Source of the DNA: Flavobacterium amniphilum
GTDB taxonomy: Bacteria > Bacteroidota > Bacteroidia > Flavobacteriales > Flavobacteriaceae
Direction of reading: 5' to 3'
Assembly (NCBI RefSeq): GCF_023634845.1
Contig: NZ_JAMLJL010000015.1
Location: forward strand, 1-64,000
Length of the DNA: 64,000 nucleotides
This document shows, piece after piece, positions 25,726 through 34,767 of the stretch. The notes beneath the pieces are model-generated. The model did not search any database. It was given only the letters and a program-made list of their open reading frames with translations, and was not told where the DNA came from. The number at the start of each line of letters is the position of its first letter. Position 1 is the first letter of the stretch. The position numbers and the translations under genes were made by a program.

Positions 25726-26382
25726 TCAGTCAACACGAAAAAGATCACCTTCTTTATACCTGTATGCCACTTCAAATGTATTGCCTCTTAAATGATGGAT
25801 CAAGACAAACCCATCCTTTTTAATTTTAAAATCACTACAGTAAAATACATGCAGCAATCGTCTATAGGGAATGTATATCCCAACAATCTTACAAAATTCT
25901 GGTGAGGCTGGAAGAAAAGCACTATAATTATTCTCCAGCACCAGAAGTCGCATCTCCTCCTTATTGATTACAACCCTATCAAAATTTTCAAGCACTTTAA
26001 AATCGGCTAACTTTGGCATACCCAAAGCTTCCACAACGCTATCCTCATGAAGATCCAACACAACATTCATAATTTCCTCATCAAAACCATTCATGCTATA
26101 ACCCGGCGTGACTTTATAAATCCGTTGGTTGATTTTTGCCCCATCCACAAGTGAATCATTCTTATATATCAATTTCAAACGGGAATCGGTAACATCCAGA
26201 AAACGGTCAGGATTCATTCTGTTTAATTTTCCGGGCTTGTGTTCAGTATAAACCACAGTATCCTTTAAAACCATGGCAGTATCCTTTTTAATTGGTTTAT
26301 TATGGTTAGTTTCAGACTTCTTTTGTCCATTATCCGAACATGAAATAACAAAAACAGGAAGAATTAAAAAAAACAACTTCAT
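25726..26382 (-). CDS. Lipoprotein, possibly truncated by a premature stop
   Basis: This is a 218-residue lipoprotein with signal and lipobox VFVISC at the start, then a polar mature domain. After the TGA at 25726-25728 the same frame stays open for 25 more codons (including RDYKSGLWERFEKYKNEF) to a TAG at 25648-25650, which overlaps the ATG of the next gene. That fits an originally longer protein of about 244 residues cut by a nonsense mutation. The function is unknown. It is the first gene of the small-protein cluster. Confidence 0.6.
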   Translation of the reverse strand: MKLFFLILPVFVISCSDNGQKKSETNHNKPIKKDTAMVLKDTVVYTEHKPGKLNRMNPDRFLDVTDSRLKLIYKNDSLVDGAKINQRIYKVTPGYSMNGFDEEIMNVVLDLHEDSVVEALGMPKLADFKVLENFDRVVINKEEMRLLVLENNYSAFLPASPEFCKIVGIYIPYRRLLHVFYCSDFKIKKDGFVLIHHLRGNTFEVAYRYKEGDLFRVD

Positions 26383-26460
26383 ATCTGGTCTTTAATAGGG
26401 TGTGCAAGTGCAAAAAACATTATTTGGATTATCATCAACCAAAACTAAGCAAACAATTCT

Positions 26461-26500
26461 AAACAATAAACTACAAACAATAAACTACAAACAATAAACT
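26461..26500. repeat. Tandem 14-bp repeat
   Basis: The unit ACAATAAACTACAA is repeated almost three times upstream of the lipoprotein gene at 26382. Confidence 0.6.
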
Positions 26501-26525
26501 TCCTACAATTTAAAAACCTCCTGTT

Positions 26526-26894
26526 AAAGTAATAGATATAGTACTCTTATAGTACTGGCATACCACTAAAATATACAGTCAGATTATTGAATAATTAAAT
26601 ACACAGACATCTGAAAAGTCCTGTCTCTCCGGAAACCGACTTTATAACATTCAACTTTACAAACAAAAAAAGTCTCTTTAAACCCTTTAATCTCCCTACC
26701 TTTCGATCCCCATATAAAGCAATAGATATAGCGTGGATATAGCACTGTTGTAGCACTGTTATAGTACTAATATACCACTAAAATGTACAATCAGATTAAT
26801 GGATTATTAAATACACAGACTTCTGAAAAGTCCAGTCTTTCCGGTAACGGACTTTATAACATTCAACTTTACAACTTTACAAACAAAAAAAGCC
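26526..26894. repeat. Pair of diverged direct repeats of about 150-180 bp
   Basis: Positions 26526-26674 and 26716-26894 share the order AATAGATATAG, ACCACTAAAAT, ACACAGAC, CTTTATAACATTCAACTTTA and ACAAACAAAAAAAG. The second copy also has an AAAGTCC/GGACTTT hairpin. No gene is seen. This fills most of the 26383-27323 gap together with the att region. Confidence 0.65.
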
Positions 26895-26935
26895 TGACTG
26901 TACAGTCAGGCTTTTACTTTGCAGAGAGGAAGGGA
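26886..26935. repeat. Extra att-like copy (terminator hairpin plus tRNA-Ser 3' end)
   Basis: This 50-nt block is identical to 27062-27111. It holds a loop-less hairpin with an AGCCTGACTGT arm followed by TTTGCAGAGAGGAAGGGA, which read on the minus strand is the end of a tRNA-Ser gene plus its terminator. A 13-bp arm GGCTTTTACTTTG at 26909-26921 recurs inverted at 26971-26983. Confidence 0.7.
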
Positions 26936-27061
26936 GTAACTCCGTTTTTCCCTTAAAAAGATAAAAGACACAAAGTAAAAGCCAATAGCTTTTTCAAAGC
27001 TGTCTCCTTTTTTGTTCCCTGAATGCTTCTGAAAGTAAAACTTTCATCACATTCCGGGAAC

Positions 27062-27113
27062 AAAAAAGCCTGACTGTACAGTCAGGCTTTTACTTTGCAG
27101 AGAGGAAGGGATT
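27062..27113. repeat. attL: terminator hairpin plus tRNA-Ser 3' end
   Basis: The hairpin AGCCTGACTGT with its perfect complement is followed by the 19-bp att core at 27095-27113 and then by CGAA, the next bases expected in a tRNA-Ser T-loop. The tRNA body itself is absent. Confidence 0.75.
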
Positions 27114-27249
27114 CGAATTAATTAATTTAAACTGAATTCAATTTTATAAATTTTAATCAAAATATGTAATAATTACAGCAAATAAAAGGCTTTAAAGGGT
27201 TTTTAAAAATTAATTCCTGTTAAGTGAAAATAAAGTCAATTCAGCTTTC

Positions 27250-27270
27250 GTCGGACAAAAGTCGGACAAA
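27250..27270 (+). promoter_or_regulatory. Two GTCGGACAAA sites, candidate integrase arm sites
   Basis: GTCGGACAAA occurs at 27250-27259 and 27261-27270, one helical turn apart, just upstream of the integrase promoter. A third copy lies at 55239-55248, inside the other end of the element. Confidence 0.5.
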
Positions 27271-27273
27271 TAT

Positions 27274-27304
27274 TTTGCAATACCAATCCTACAATTTATA
27301 TTTG
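27274..27304 (+). promoter_or_regulatory. Integrase promoter
   Basis: TTTG at 27274-27277, a 19-nt spacer and TATATTTG at 27297-27304 match the Bacteroidota -33/-7 consensus. The ATG is 20 nt downstream. Confidence 0.7.
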
Positions 27305-27323
27305 CTGCAACTAAAAACCAAAA

Positions 27324-28640
27324 ATGGCAACCATCAAATTTTCAATTCGGGGAAATAACAACCCAACCAAAATATACATCCGATTTGTAGCGAACAGAGA
27401 AACAGACATTAAACTGGCAACTCCTTTGGTTGTCAATCCGACTTACTTTAATCCTTCAAATGGAAAAATCAGAAAGATTTCGCAATTCGCAGAAAGAGAC
27501 AGTCTTCAAAACCAGTTGGACACCTTAGAATACTACATCATCAATAAATACAACGAAGGCACAACCAAAGGCGATATAATCAATAAAGATTGGTTAACTG
27601 ACTGTCTGAACTTACACTTCAATAAATTCGAAAAGAAAGACGCTAATTTCCTCTTGAATTATTGTGACATTTATATTGAAAAACTAGGATTAAAAACCAA
27701 TGACAGAACCGGCGAACTCGGAACATCAAAAACCACAATTACTAAATACAAAACAATCAAATTAAAAATACAGGGATTTCAAGAATACAAACGACACAAG
27801 TACAAACTATCGGAAGTCGATTTAAAATACAGAAATGATTTTCTTAAGTATTTGCTTGAAGTAGAAAAGCTAAGCCGAAATACAGCAGGACGTTACATAA
27901 AGTTTTTAAAAACCATTTGCTTAGATGCTCAAAAGTCTGGCTATACAGTTAGTCCACAACTTCAACAGATAAAAGGTTTCAGCGTTCAAATTGACAAAAC
28001 CTACCTCAACTGGGAAGAATTAGCTAAAATTGAAGACGTCGATTTAAAAGAACCTCATCTACAAGATGCAAGAGACTGGCTTTTGATTGGTTGCTACATC
28101 GGGCAACGTGCCGGAGACTTATTGCAATTGACCAGTCAAAACATTAAGCAAATAGGCAATTTGGATTTCATCGAATTGATCCAACAAAAAACGAAGAAAA
28201 GAGTTTCTATCCTTATACATAATAAAGTAAAAGACATCCTTAATAAACGAGATGGAAACTTCCCTCCCATTTACAGCCAAAACATAGACAGTTCGAAGAC
28301 AAAGTTCAACTTATACATAAAAGATGTTTGTAAAGAAGCCAAATTGGATGAGATAATTTCAGGAGCAAGAATCAACCCTGATACTTCCCGAAAAGAAAAC
28401 GGTGATTTCCCAAAATGGGAATTGGTAACTTCTCACATTTGCCGACGTTCTTTTGCAACCAACTATTATGGAGATATCCCAACTGGTTTACTGATGAATG
28501 TAACAGGACACAGCACCGAAAAAGAATTTCTAAATTACATTGGAAAAACTGCTATCGATTACGCACAACAAATGGCAATGTATTGGAATATTCAAAGTCA
28601 AAAGCAAGAAAAGGAATCGGTTTTGAGGATTGCTAAGTAA
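27324..28640 (+). CDS. int: Tyrosine recombinase (element integrase)
   Basis: This is a 438-residue phage-type integrase of the Bacteroidota family: N-terminal arm-binding domain (MATIKFSIRGNNNPTKIYIR), SAM-like core-binding domain at about 120-210, and a catalytic domain from about 225. Catalytic residues visible are Arg near 261 (GQRAGD), His-x-x-Arg near 371-374 (SHICRRS), His near 396 (TGHSTEK) and the nucleophile Tyr near 405 (LNYIGKT). It lies 210 bp from the left att site and points into the element. It should carry out integration and excision at the tRNA-Ser end. Confidence 0.93.
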   Translation: MATIKFSIRGNNNPTKIYIRFVANRETDIKLATPLVVNPTYFNPSNGKIRKISQFAERDSLQNQLDTLEYYIINKYNEGTTKGDIINKDWLTDCLNLHFNKFEKKDANFLLNYCDIYIEKLGLKTNDRTGELGTSKTTITKYKTIKLKIQGFQEYKRHKYKLSEVDLKYRNDFLKYLLEVEKLSRNTAGRYIKFLKTICLDAQKSGYTVSPQLQQIKGFSVQIDKTYLNWEELAKIEDVDLKEPHLQDARDWLLIGCYIGQRAGDLLQLTSQNIKQIGNLDFIELIQQKTKKRVSILIHNKVKDILNKRDGNFPPIYSQNIDSSKTKFNLYIKDVCKEAKLDEIISGARINPDTSRKENGDFPKWELVTSHICRRSFATNYYGDIPTGLLMNVTGHSTEKEFLNYIGKTAIDYAQQMAMYWNIQSQKQEKESVLRIAK

Positions 28641-28657
28641 ACTAAGCTTTACTTTTA

Positions 28658-28760
28658 ATTGCAATGGTATTGCAATTCTAGATACAAATCATTGCAATTC
28701 CAGATTAAGTCAAATTTAAACCAGTTGCAACTGGTTCCACAACTTAGTTGCAAACTGTTT
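28658..28760. repeat. Palindromic repeat cluster A
   Basis: This cluster holds ATTGCAATGGTATTGCAAT (28658-28676), ATTGCAATT (28691) and the perfect 14-bp palindrome CCAGTTGCAACTGG (28721-28734), then AGTTGCAAACTG. It fills the gap between the integrase and the first cargo gene. The same motifs recur in clusters B and C. Confidence 0.7.
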
Positions 28761-28819
28761 AAATGTAATAAGAAAAGCTTGTTTCAGACACGCTTTGACT
28801 ATCTTTTTTAAACTAACAC

Positions 28820-29143
28820 CTAAGCATCTTTTTCTCTATACTCTAGTAACCTTTCTGCAATTTGCGTGTCAGTAATTTTCTTTTGGCTAAATTCTTCAAC
28901 TAATTCTTGAGCCAAATTTAACGGAAATAAATTCTCATAAGTAATACCGCCAATTTCCACAATTAATCTATTAGGCATTTTTTCTGCATCAAAAAATATG
29001 ATCTCTGAACCTAATCCTAATTTATCAACCATGTAAATATCAACCAAATCATATTCAATATCTGGCAAACTTTCATTGACAAAGCTTTCTGCCTCTTCAA
29101 AACTTTTCAAATGTTTTACTAATTCAACTATGTTCATCTTCAA
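28820..29143 (-). CDS. Putative immunity protein for the WHH-nuclease Rhs toxin
   Basis: This 107-residue acidic cytoplasmic protein is encoded 23 nt downstream of the Rhs gene with the nuclease tip. It is mainly helical at both ends with a short strand region (LIVEIGGITYENLFP). I know no family. The immunity role is inferred from position and fits a cytoplasmic nuclease target. Confidence 0.7.
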   Translation of the reverse strand: MKMNIVELVKHLKSFEEAESFVNESLPDIEYDLVDIYMVDKLGLGSEIIFFDAEKMPNRLIVEIGGITYENLFPLNLAQELVEEFSQKKITDTQIAERLLEYREKDA

Positions 29144-29166
29144 ATTATTATTTTTTATAAATATAG

Positions 29167-32100
29167 TTATTTATTCCAAATATGCATTCCCCCAACACCC
29201 CCAGGGTGCAATGTTTCCCAATATATAGAACCTGTCGTATGTTGTGTTTTAGGCACTAATTGCATTACTCCAGCTCCAACGTCATGATGCCAAACCCAAT
29301 TAGTGGGGGATTTACCTAATATATTTCCAGTTGCTGAACGTGGCACAGTAACGCCTAAATTAGACATTGAATTAGAAAACGCGACATCAGAAGCCATTGC
29401 ATCGCTTAGAGAAGTATTAGCTGCCTTAAAATGAGAATAATAACTACCTCCTGGAAACAATTCACTCGATAATGTTGTTTCATAAGCTACCGAATAAACC
29501 GAACCACTAGCCTCTACAGATGTTTTAGCAGCTGTCCCAAACAAACCATTCCACGCATAACCTAATCCTTTGAAAGCCCAGCCCCAAGAGAAAAAAGGCG
29601 AAGTAAAATTCATATCATTAGCAGCTCCAGACGCACGTTCAAAAGGCTTTATAAGAGATAAAGATGATATCTTTGTACCAGCACCTGTTGTAAAACTCAT
29701 CAGGGTTGTTGCATATAGAGTATTACCTTGTCCATCAGTAACTGAACCATTAGCATTTAAATTATAAGAATACGAGCCATCTGTAGCTGAAATATTTAAG
29801 GATGCATTCACTGCTGTGACTCCCTCATAACCCGCTGCCTTTGCTTGTTCCTCAGTATCAATACTAGAGTTATAAGAAATTTTCTTTTCTCCATCAATTA
29901 CTTGTGTTATCCATCCATCTGCTTGCATTCCATCAGGATCAACAAAATACATTGGATTATTATAAGCATAGTTATACGGTGTCCACCTACGTGAATTTTC
30001 AGCTTTTGGGTCTATATTCATCCATCTACCTATCGCCGAATCATAATTCCTAGCACCATAATCGTACATGTTCAGCCCCAGTTCGTCTTGCAGCTCTTTT
30101 CCGTTATACTTATACTTATAACTTGTATTCTCTGTATAATTATATCCATCATGCTTTAATCCTAAAGGATAGTAATTATTTTCCTCTACAATATAAGGCG
30201 TTCCACTTGCGTCTCCTGCATAGGTTACCCGTACGTCACCTAAATGGTCTATATAATTATAATGGTAAACATAATTCCCACCTTCCTTCTTGACATAACC
30301 TTCCGTATGCGGAACAAGTTCCAACACGTTGTTTAGATACTGAAAACCTCCTAAAAGGTAGTCCGTTTTATCCACAGTAGCAACCAGATCAGCACATACT
30401 TGGCCTAAACCACCACCTGAGCCACTGCAGGCCACAGGAACAAACTTATGATGCGACACTTTTTTGTTTACTTTCCTTCCCGTAGAATCATAAACATAAT
30501 CAATTGAAGGGTTTTTAAAGGTACTGAATTCAATTCGTACCGGCAAATTCAAATGATTGTAAGTAATTTTACTGATGCCTTTATTCTGGTCTTTAATCAT
30601 GTTCCCGTTGGCATCATATGTATAATCAACAGCATCATTGACTCCGTCACTGTCAGTATCCATACTTTCATTAAAACCTTCACTCCAACCACTGCTGTCG
30701 GTCACTTTTGACAATCGGTTTTTGTTATTGGAATCGTATGTATAAATAAGATTATCAATTTCGTACTCATATCCTTCCTCCTCAAATGAATTACGGTTCA
30801 ACGATAGTATATTCCCGTTTTTATCATAGTTCAGATGTTCTTTATAGGAATTCAGTATGTTAACATTTCCCGGCCTGGAGTAATCCGCCTGTAACAAACG
30901 ATTCAAATGATCGTAGCTATACACATACTTACGTAATTGATCGTCATTGTAAGTACGCCAGTATGTCTCGGAGATGTTGCCGTTGAAAAGCGCTTTAGTA
31001 TTGTCGGTCGGATCGTTGTAACTGATTTTAAAGGAAAACAAATCGTCTTTGGTACCCAAATCATTGCTGATCAACCCGTCGGTATCATTGATCGATTTCA
31101 GCCAGCCTCTGATATTATACTGGTAGTCTACTTTCTGCAAAGAAGTGTAACTTGTAGCGCTTCCGCCCACTTTCTTACCAACCAATTGGCCCAGTTTATC
31201 GTAACTGTTATCGGCCAATAACTGTACATCACCACCGTCTATCTGATGTGTGTGTAATTTCAATCGGTCCTGATCGGTATAGGTAAAGGTATCGGTGGTC
31301 ACGATCTCGGTATCGCTGGCTTTACGTTTGTGGCGTGTAATGGTATATAAATTTTTACCTATAAAGTCCAGCTTGCTGTCCACTTCGGTATATCCGCCCA
31401 AATAATTGTCGGTATGGGTGCGGATAGGACGGCCTTTCTTGTCATAGAGTGTATATGACAATTCGCCCAATGTTTCCGTTGGGATTGTCAGGATTCTGAC
31501 CCAACTTCCCGTTGGCATTCCTTTCACGGCAGTTTCAACATCTTGTCCTTCAATCTGACCCGGTGGAGTAGGGGCTCCGGCATAACTGTAGTTATCATAA
31601 TAATTCTTACTCAGTATACGATTTGTAGTTAATGTAAATACATTATCCCCGTTGTTCATGTCAGTTTGGTAATCATAACGCGAATTCATATCCATCGGGA
31701 GCTCAATCCAGCCGGTCTGGGTAGGTCTTCCGTATACATCATACTGGGTCACCATCGACCCGCTTGTACCCGTTCCCCATGGTGACAGGGCTGGTCCTGT
31801 AGCAATAGGTCGGTCCTGTAAATCATACACAATAAACTCCCATTGTTTGCCCGGCAGTTTCTTCGACACCAAGCGGTTACGGTTGTCATACTGGTACTGA
31901 TAGCACAGTCCGTTAAGGGTTGTGCTGTCATAAGCGGCATTGGCCAATGGCGGAATCACATACGCTAAATTTCCAAACTGGTCATACACATAGTAGGTTT
32001 CATGCGCCACATTATTGTTAAAGGTTCGTTTCAACACCACTTTACCGGCTTTGTCCTTGAACTCCTGTGTGGTATGGTTGTTCCCTGATACCCAGTTTTC

Positions 32101-32706
32101 GTCCTTGGTTATGCTTAGGTACAGTGTATTAGCCGCGTAGTTCTCAGTTTGAGTCAATGTATTTGTATACGCCAATAATGAACTGTTCCAGCTGGCGGTA
32201 GCCTTGAAGAGTTTCACAGCGTTGTTGCCGTTAGCTTCATTGGTACCGTACTCAAATTTAATTTCATGGCCTGAACCCATCTTCCAGGCTTCGCCCGGCG
32301 CGGATTGTTTCAGCACACGGTCAAGTGGTGAGGCTTCCAACAGTTTCTCACTGTAAGCCACCTTTGTCGTATCTCCGTTAGCAAGGGTTTTATAATAGTC
32401 GCTTTGGGTCGTTAGTGCACTGCTTAAATAATCCAGTGTTGACACTCCGGATACAAACGGTAAATAATCTTTCACCGGTCTGCCATACGCATCATACTCG
32501 ATGTGGGTCACGATATTCTGGCCCGTATTGCTCATCGCGTTATCCACTTTCTGGATCGGTCGGCCCAGTCCGTCAAAATAAGTGACAGTTGTTTGTGGCA
32601 ATGTATTGTCAGGACCTCTGTAGGTCGTGGCTTTGGTATAATTCTGGTTGGTGCTTTGCGCTAAGGCAAATCCCGGTACCAACAATAGTAATATCAGTTT
32701 TTTCAT
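29167..32706 (-). CDS. Rhs toxin with WHH/HNH-type nuclease tip
   Basis: This 1179-residue protein has a signal peptide (LLLLVPGFALAQ) and the Bacteroidota Rhs N-terminal segment TVTYFDGLGRPIQKVDN. Many YD repeats follow (YDVYGRPTQTGW, YDKLGQLVGKK, YDSTGRKVNKK). The core end is DHLGDVRVTYA, ARNYDSAIGRWMNIDP and DPDGM near residue 922. The tip is about 250 residues. Its last part carries NWVWHHDVGAGVMQLVP (about 1135-1151), QHTTGS and LHPGGVGG, the pattern of WHH/LHH nucleases of the HNH/endonuclease VII superfamily. I infer a DNase toxin. It is the last toxin gene of the operon at 37848-29167. Confidence 0.88.
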   Translation of the reverse strand: MKKLILLLLVPGFALAQSTNQNYTKATTYRGPDNTLPQTTVTYFDGLGRPIQKVDNAMSNTGQNIVTHIEYDAYGRPVKDYLPFVSGVSTLDYLSSALTTQSDYYKTLANGDTTKVAYSEKLLEASPLDRVLKQSAPGEAWKMGSGHEIKFEYGTNEANGNNAVKLFKATASWNSSLLAYTNTLTQTENYAANTLYLSITKDENWVSGNNHTTQEFKDKAGKVVLKRTFNNNVAHETYYVYDQFGNLAYVIPPLANAAYDSTTLNGLCYQYQYDNRNRLVSKKLPGKQWEFIVYDLQDRPIATGPALSPWGTGTSGSMVTQYDVYGRPTQTGWIELPMDMNSRYDYQTDMNNGDNVFTLTTNRILSKNYYDNYSYAGAPTPPGQIEGQDVETAVKGMPTGSWVRILTIPTETLGELSYTLYDKKGRPIRTHTDNYLGGYTEVDSKLDFIGKNLYTITRHKRKASDTEIVTTDTFTYTDQDRLKLHTHQIDGGDVQLLADNSYDKLGQLVGKKVGGSATSYTSLQKVDYQYNIRGWLKSINDTDGLISNDLGTKDDLFSFKISYNDPTDNTKALFNGNISETYWRTYNDDQLRKYVYSYDHLNRLLQADYSRPGNVNILNSYKEHLNYDKNGNILSLNRNSFEEEGYEYEIDNLIYTYDSNNKNRLSKVTDSSGWSEGFNESMDTDSDGVNDAVDYTYDANGNMIKDQNKGISKITYNHLNLPVRIEFSTFKNPSIDYVYDSTGRKVNKKVSHHKFVPVACSGSGGGLGQVCADLVATVDKTDYLLGGFQYLNNVLELVPHTEGYVKKEGGNYVYHYNYIDHLGDVRVTYAGDASGTPYIVEENNYYPLGLKHDGYNYTENTSYKYKYNGKELQDELGLNMYDYGARNYDSAIGRWMNIDPKAENSRRWTPYNYAYNNPMYFVDPDGMQADGWITQVIDGEKKISYNSSIDTEEQAKAAGYEGVTAVNASLNISATDGSYSYNLNANGSVTDGQGNTLYATTLMSFTTGAGTKISSLSLIKPFERASGAANDMNFTSPFFSWGWAFKGLGYAWNGLFGTAAKTSVEASGSVYSVAYETTLSSELFPGGSYYSHFKAANTSLSDAMASDVAFSNSMSNLGVTVPRSATGNILGKSPTNWVWHHDVGAGVMQLVPKTQHTTGSIYWETLHPGGVGGMHIWNK

Positions 32707-32712
32707 CTTGCC

Positions 32713-34767
32713 TTAGTGTTTGAAGTTTTGGTCGAATGCCTTGATCACGTTGTTGTCATTGTCCTTAATCTGTTTCAGACGGTGCAAATCATCATACTCG
32801 TAAGTCGTCTTTTTCCCGTTCGGGTCATACATTCGGACAAGTAAATTTGTGATCGGCTCATATTCAAACACGCTCACTTGTGCATTCGGGTATTGCCCGA
32901 TGAATGCCAGGGCATCTGCAATACTGTTAGTATTCGGATCCAGTGTTCCGGTAAAGTTCTCAATCTTGGCGATTACCTGGTTATTGGCATTGTACAGGTA
33001 CTTGATTTTTACACCGCCTGTCAATGACATTAGGGTTGGATTTCCTTTGCTGTCATACTGTTCAAAAGCGGCACGTTCTTCTATTAGCTGTGTCCCTTTG
33101 GCGGTATAGATTTTCTCGGGCACTACTTTAGTAATGGAAAGTTTTTTATAAGTAGTACGTTTCTTGGTCAATGTCTCCGAATTATCAGATTGTTTTACCT
33201 CAATTGGTGCAGCAATATTGTTTTGTGCCAGCATCAAAGCATAAGCAGCCTTCTGATCGGTTGTCAGTCCGCTTAAGGTTTCATACTGATTCACATAAAT
33301 GCTCTCACTGTTTTGTGTTGTACCATCACTATTGGTCGTGGTGACTTTGATTGGCATTCCTCTTAAAGTTCCATATTCAAAAGTTTGGGTACTGGTAATC
33401 TTCTTGTAAGATGCTTCTAGTTGTTCTTGGGTAGGAAAATCATTAGGATCTTCAAATTCTGTTGGTTCGTGTGCAATGAGCGTTGCAGGGACAGGATCAA
33501 TGTAGTTAACTTCTTTCTGCGCTGTTTTTTTAAACCCATAAGAATTAGTATAATAATAACTAATCCAGTAATTGGACAAAGCCCTACCATTAGAACCTCC
33601 CGCTTGGGTACATTCTACACTAATATCGCTTAGAAATTTACTCCCTTTTAAATTGTATTTTTTATAAGTAACCAGATTGGAATAATCATACGTCACTTCT
33701 TTTACTTTTTTCTTTGTTCCGTTGAAATTTGAAAATATTTTTTCTTTAATAACTTGACCTCTTAGAGGATTAGGATTTGAAATTGGATTATTTTCTGTAA
33801 AAATCAATTCTGAACTTCCAGCAAATTCATTTATGTTTACTGGTATTATTCTTTCTCCAGGCAAAGAATCTGCCAGAGCAAAAGTTTTTTCAATTCCACC
33901 CTGTTCAAAATTATCACCACCATAACTTACCGTTACACAATTATAATCACGCATAGATCGAACTAATGTATTGTCTAAAAAGTTCATATCTGAATTTAGT
34001 GTTTCTGTTTTAACCATAATATCCACTGTACTTAATCCTGGATATCCAATAACGGTATAAACTTGGCAAAGTATAATATATCCTCCATGTTTAACAGGAT
34101 TATGAAAGGTAAATGAATTAAAATTCAGATCATCAATTTTATGGTAAGGCTTATAAAAATATCTTTTTATAACAGGATCAACACTTACTAAATCATAATT
34201 CTTAGTTCTCTTCAAGCGTACTCCATAACCTGTTGGAGCATGATAATCTGTATGCAATTTAAATGAGACCATCCCTCTTGCACTATAATTAGGACTAGCT
34301 GTAATCGAAGGGATTAAATCCATTTCAATTTTATAATCATGTCCTTCTTTAAATTCATATGGAAAATAAATAGCTTGTCCAGTTTGTTTCTCAACTGTTG
34401 AAACAACAGTACCGTTCAGCTTTTCTATTATCTTCACTTTAACCTTAAAAGCCCTGAAATCAGAAGGATAAGGAAGTGCTTCATATGAAGTGTTACAAGA
34501 AAGATTAATTACAACTTCTTGATTATATTTTACCGTTTCAATTATTTGAGAAAAATGCTGGTTTTGGTCATCAATATAAACACCCGGTAATTCATCGTGC
34601 ATTTTTTGATATGCCCCATTTATAAAAATGCCTTCACCGTCTAAAGCTCCTGTTCCGTTATAATAAGTATCTAAGTCGTAAGAAGTATACTTTGGCTCCA
34701 AATAAGGCTGTGACTCATACTCAAACTCAGAATATCCTTTAGTAGGATAGATCACTTTTTTTAACAC
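32713..34767 (-). CDS. Rhs shell partner, C-terminal part (split gene)
   Basis: This is a 684-residue protein with no signal peptide, read from a GTG at 34767. It overlaps the end of the preceding gene by 7 nt in another frame. Its start (LKKVIYPTKGYSEFEYE) is the normal continuation of the shell partner encoded at 36182-34761. It ends with Rhs-like YD motifs (YEYDDLHRLKQIKDNDN). Either a one-base loss split an ancestral gene of about 1150 codons, or the two halves are made by termination and restart. It follows the T9SS protein and N-terminal half and lies 6 nt before the Rhs toxin. Confidence 0.75.
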   Translation of the reverse strand: MLKKVIYPTKGYSEFEYESQPYLEPKYTSYDLDTYYNGTGALDGEGIFINGAYQKMHDELPGVYIDDQNQHFSQIIETVKYNQEVVINLSCNTSYEALPYPSDFRAFKVKVKIIEKLNGTVVSTVEKQTGQAIYFPYEFKEGHDYKIEMDLIPSITASPNYSARGMVSFKLHTDYHAPTGYGVRLKRTKNYDLVSVDPVIKRYFYKPYHKIDDLNFNSFTFHNPVKHGGYIILCQVYTVIGYPGLSTVDIMVKTETLNSDMNFLDNTLVRSMRDYNCVTVSYGGDNFEQGGIEKTFALADSLPGERIIPVNINEFAGSSELIFTENNPISNPNPLRGQVIKEKIFSNFNGTKKKVKEVTYDYSNLVTYKKYNLKGSKFLSDISVECTQAGGSNGRALSNYWISYYYTNSYGFKKTAQKEVNYIDPVPATLIAHEPTEFEDPNDFPTQEQLEASYKKITSTQTFEYGTLRGMPIKVTTTNSDGTTQNSESIYVNQYETLSGLTTDQKAAYALMLAQNNIAAPIEVKQSDNSETLTKKRTTYKKLSITKVVPEKIYTAKGTQLIEERAAFEQYDSKGNPTLMSLTGGVKIKYLYNANNQVIAKIENFTGTLDPNTNSIADALAFIGQYPNAQVSVFEYEPITNLLVRMYDPNGKKTTYEYDDLHRLKQIKDNDNNVIKAFDQNFKH

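Noticed and set aside
26900..27120. A complete tRNA-Ser gene at the left att site
   Set aside because: Only the 3' end (about 20-25 nt) is present at 26935, 27113 and 55320; no anticodon arm or 5' half follows on the minus strand.
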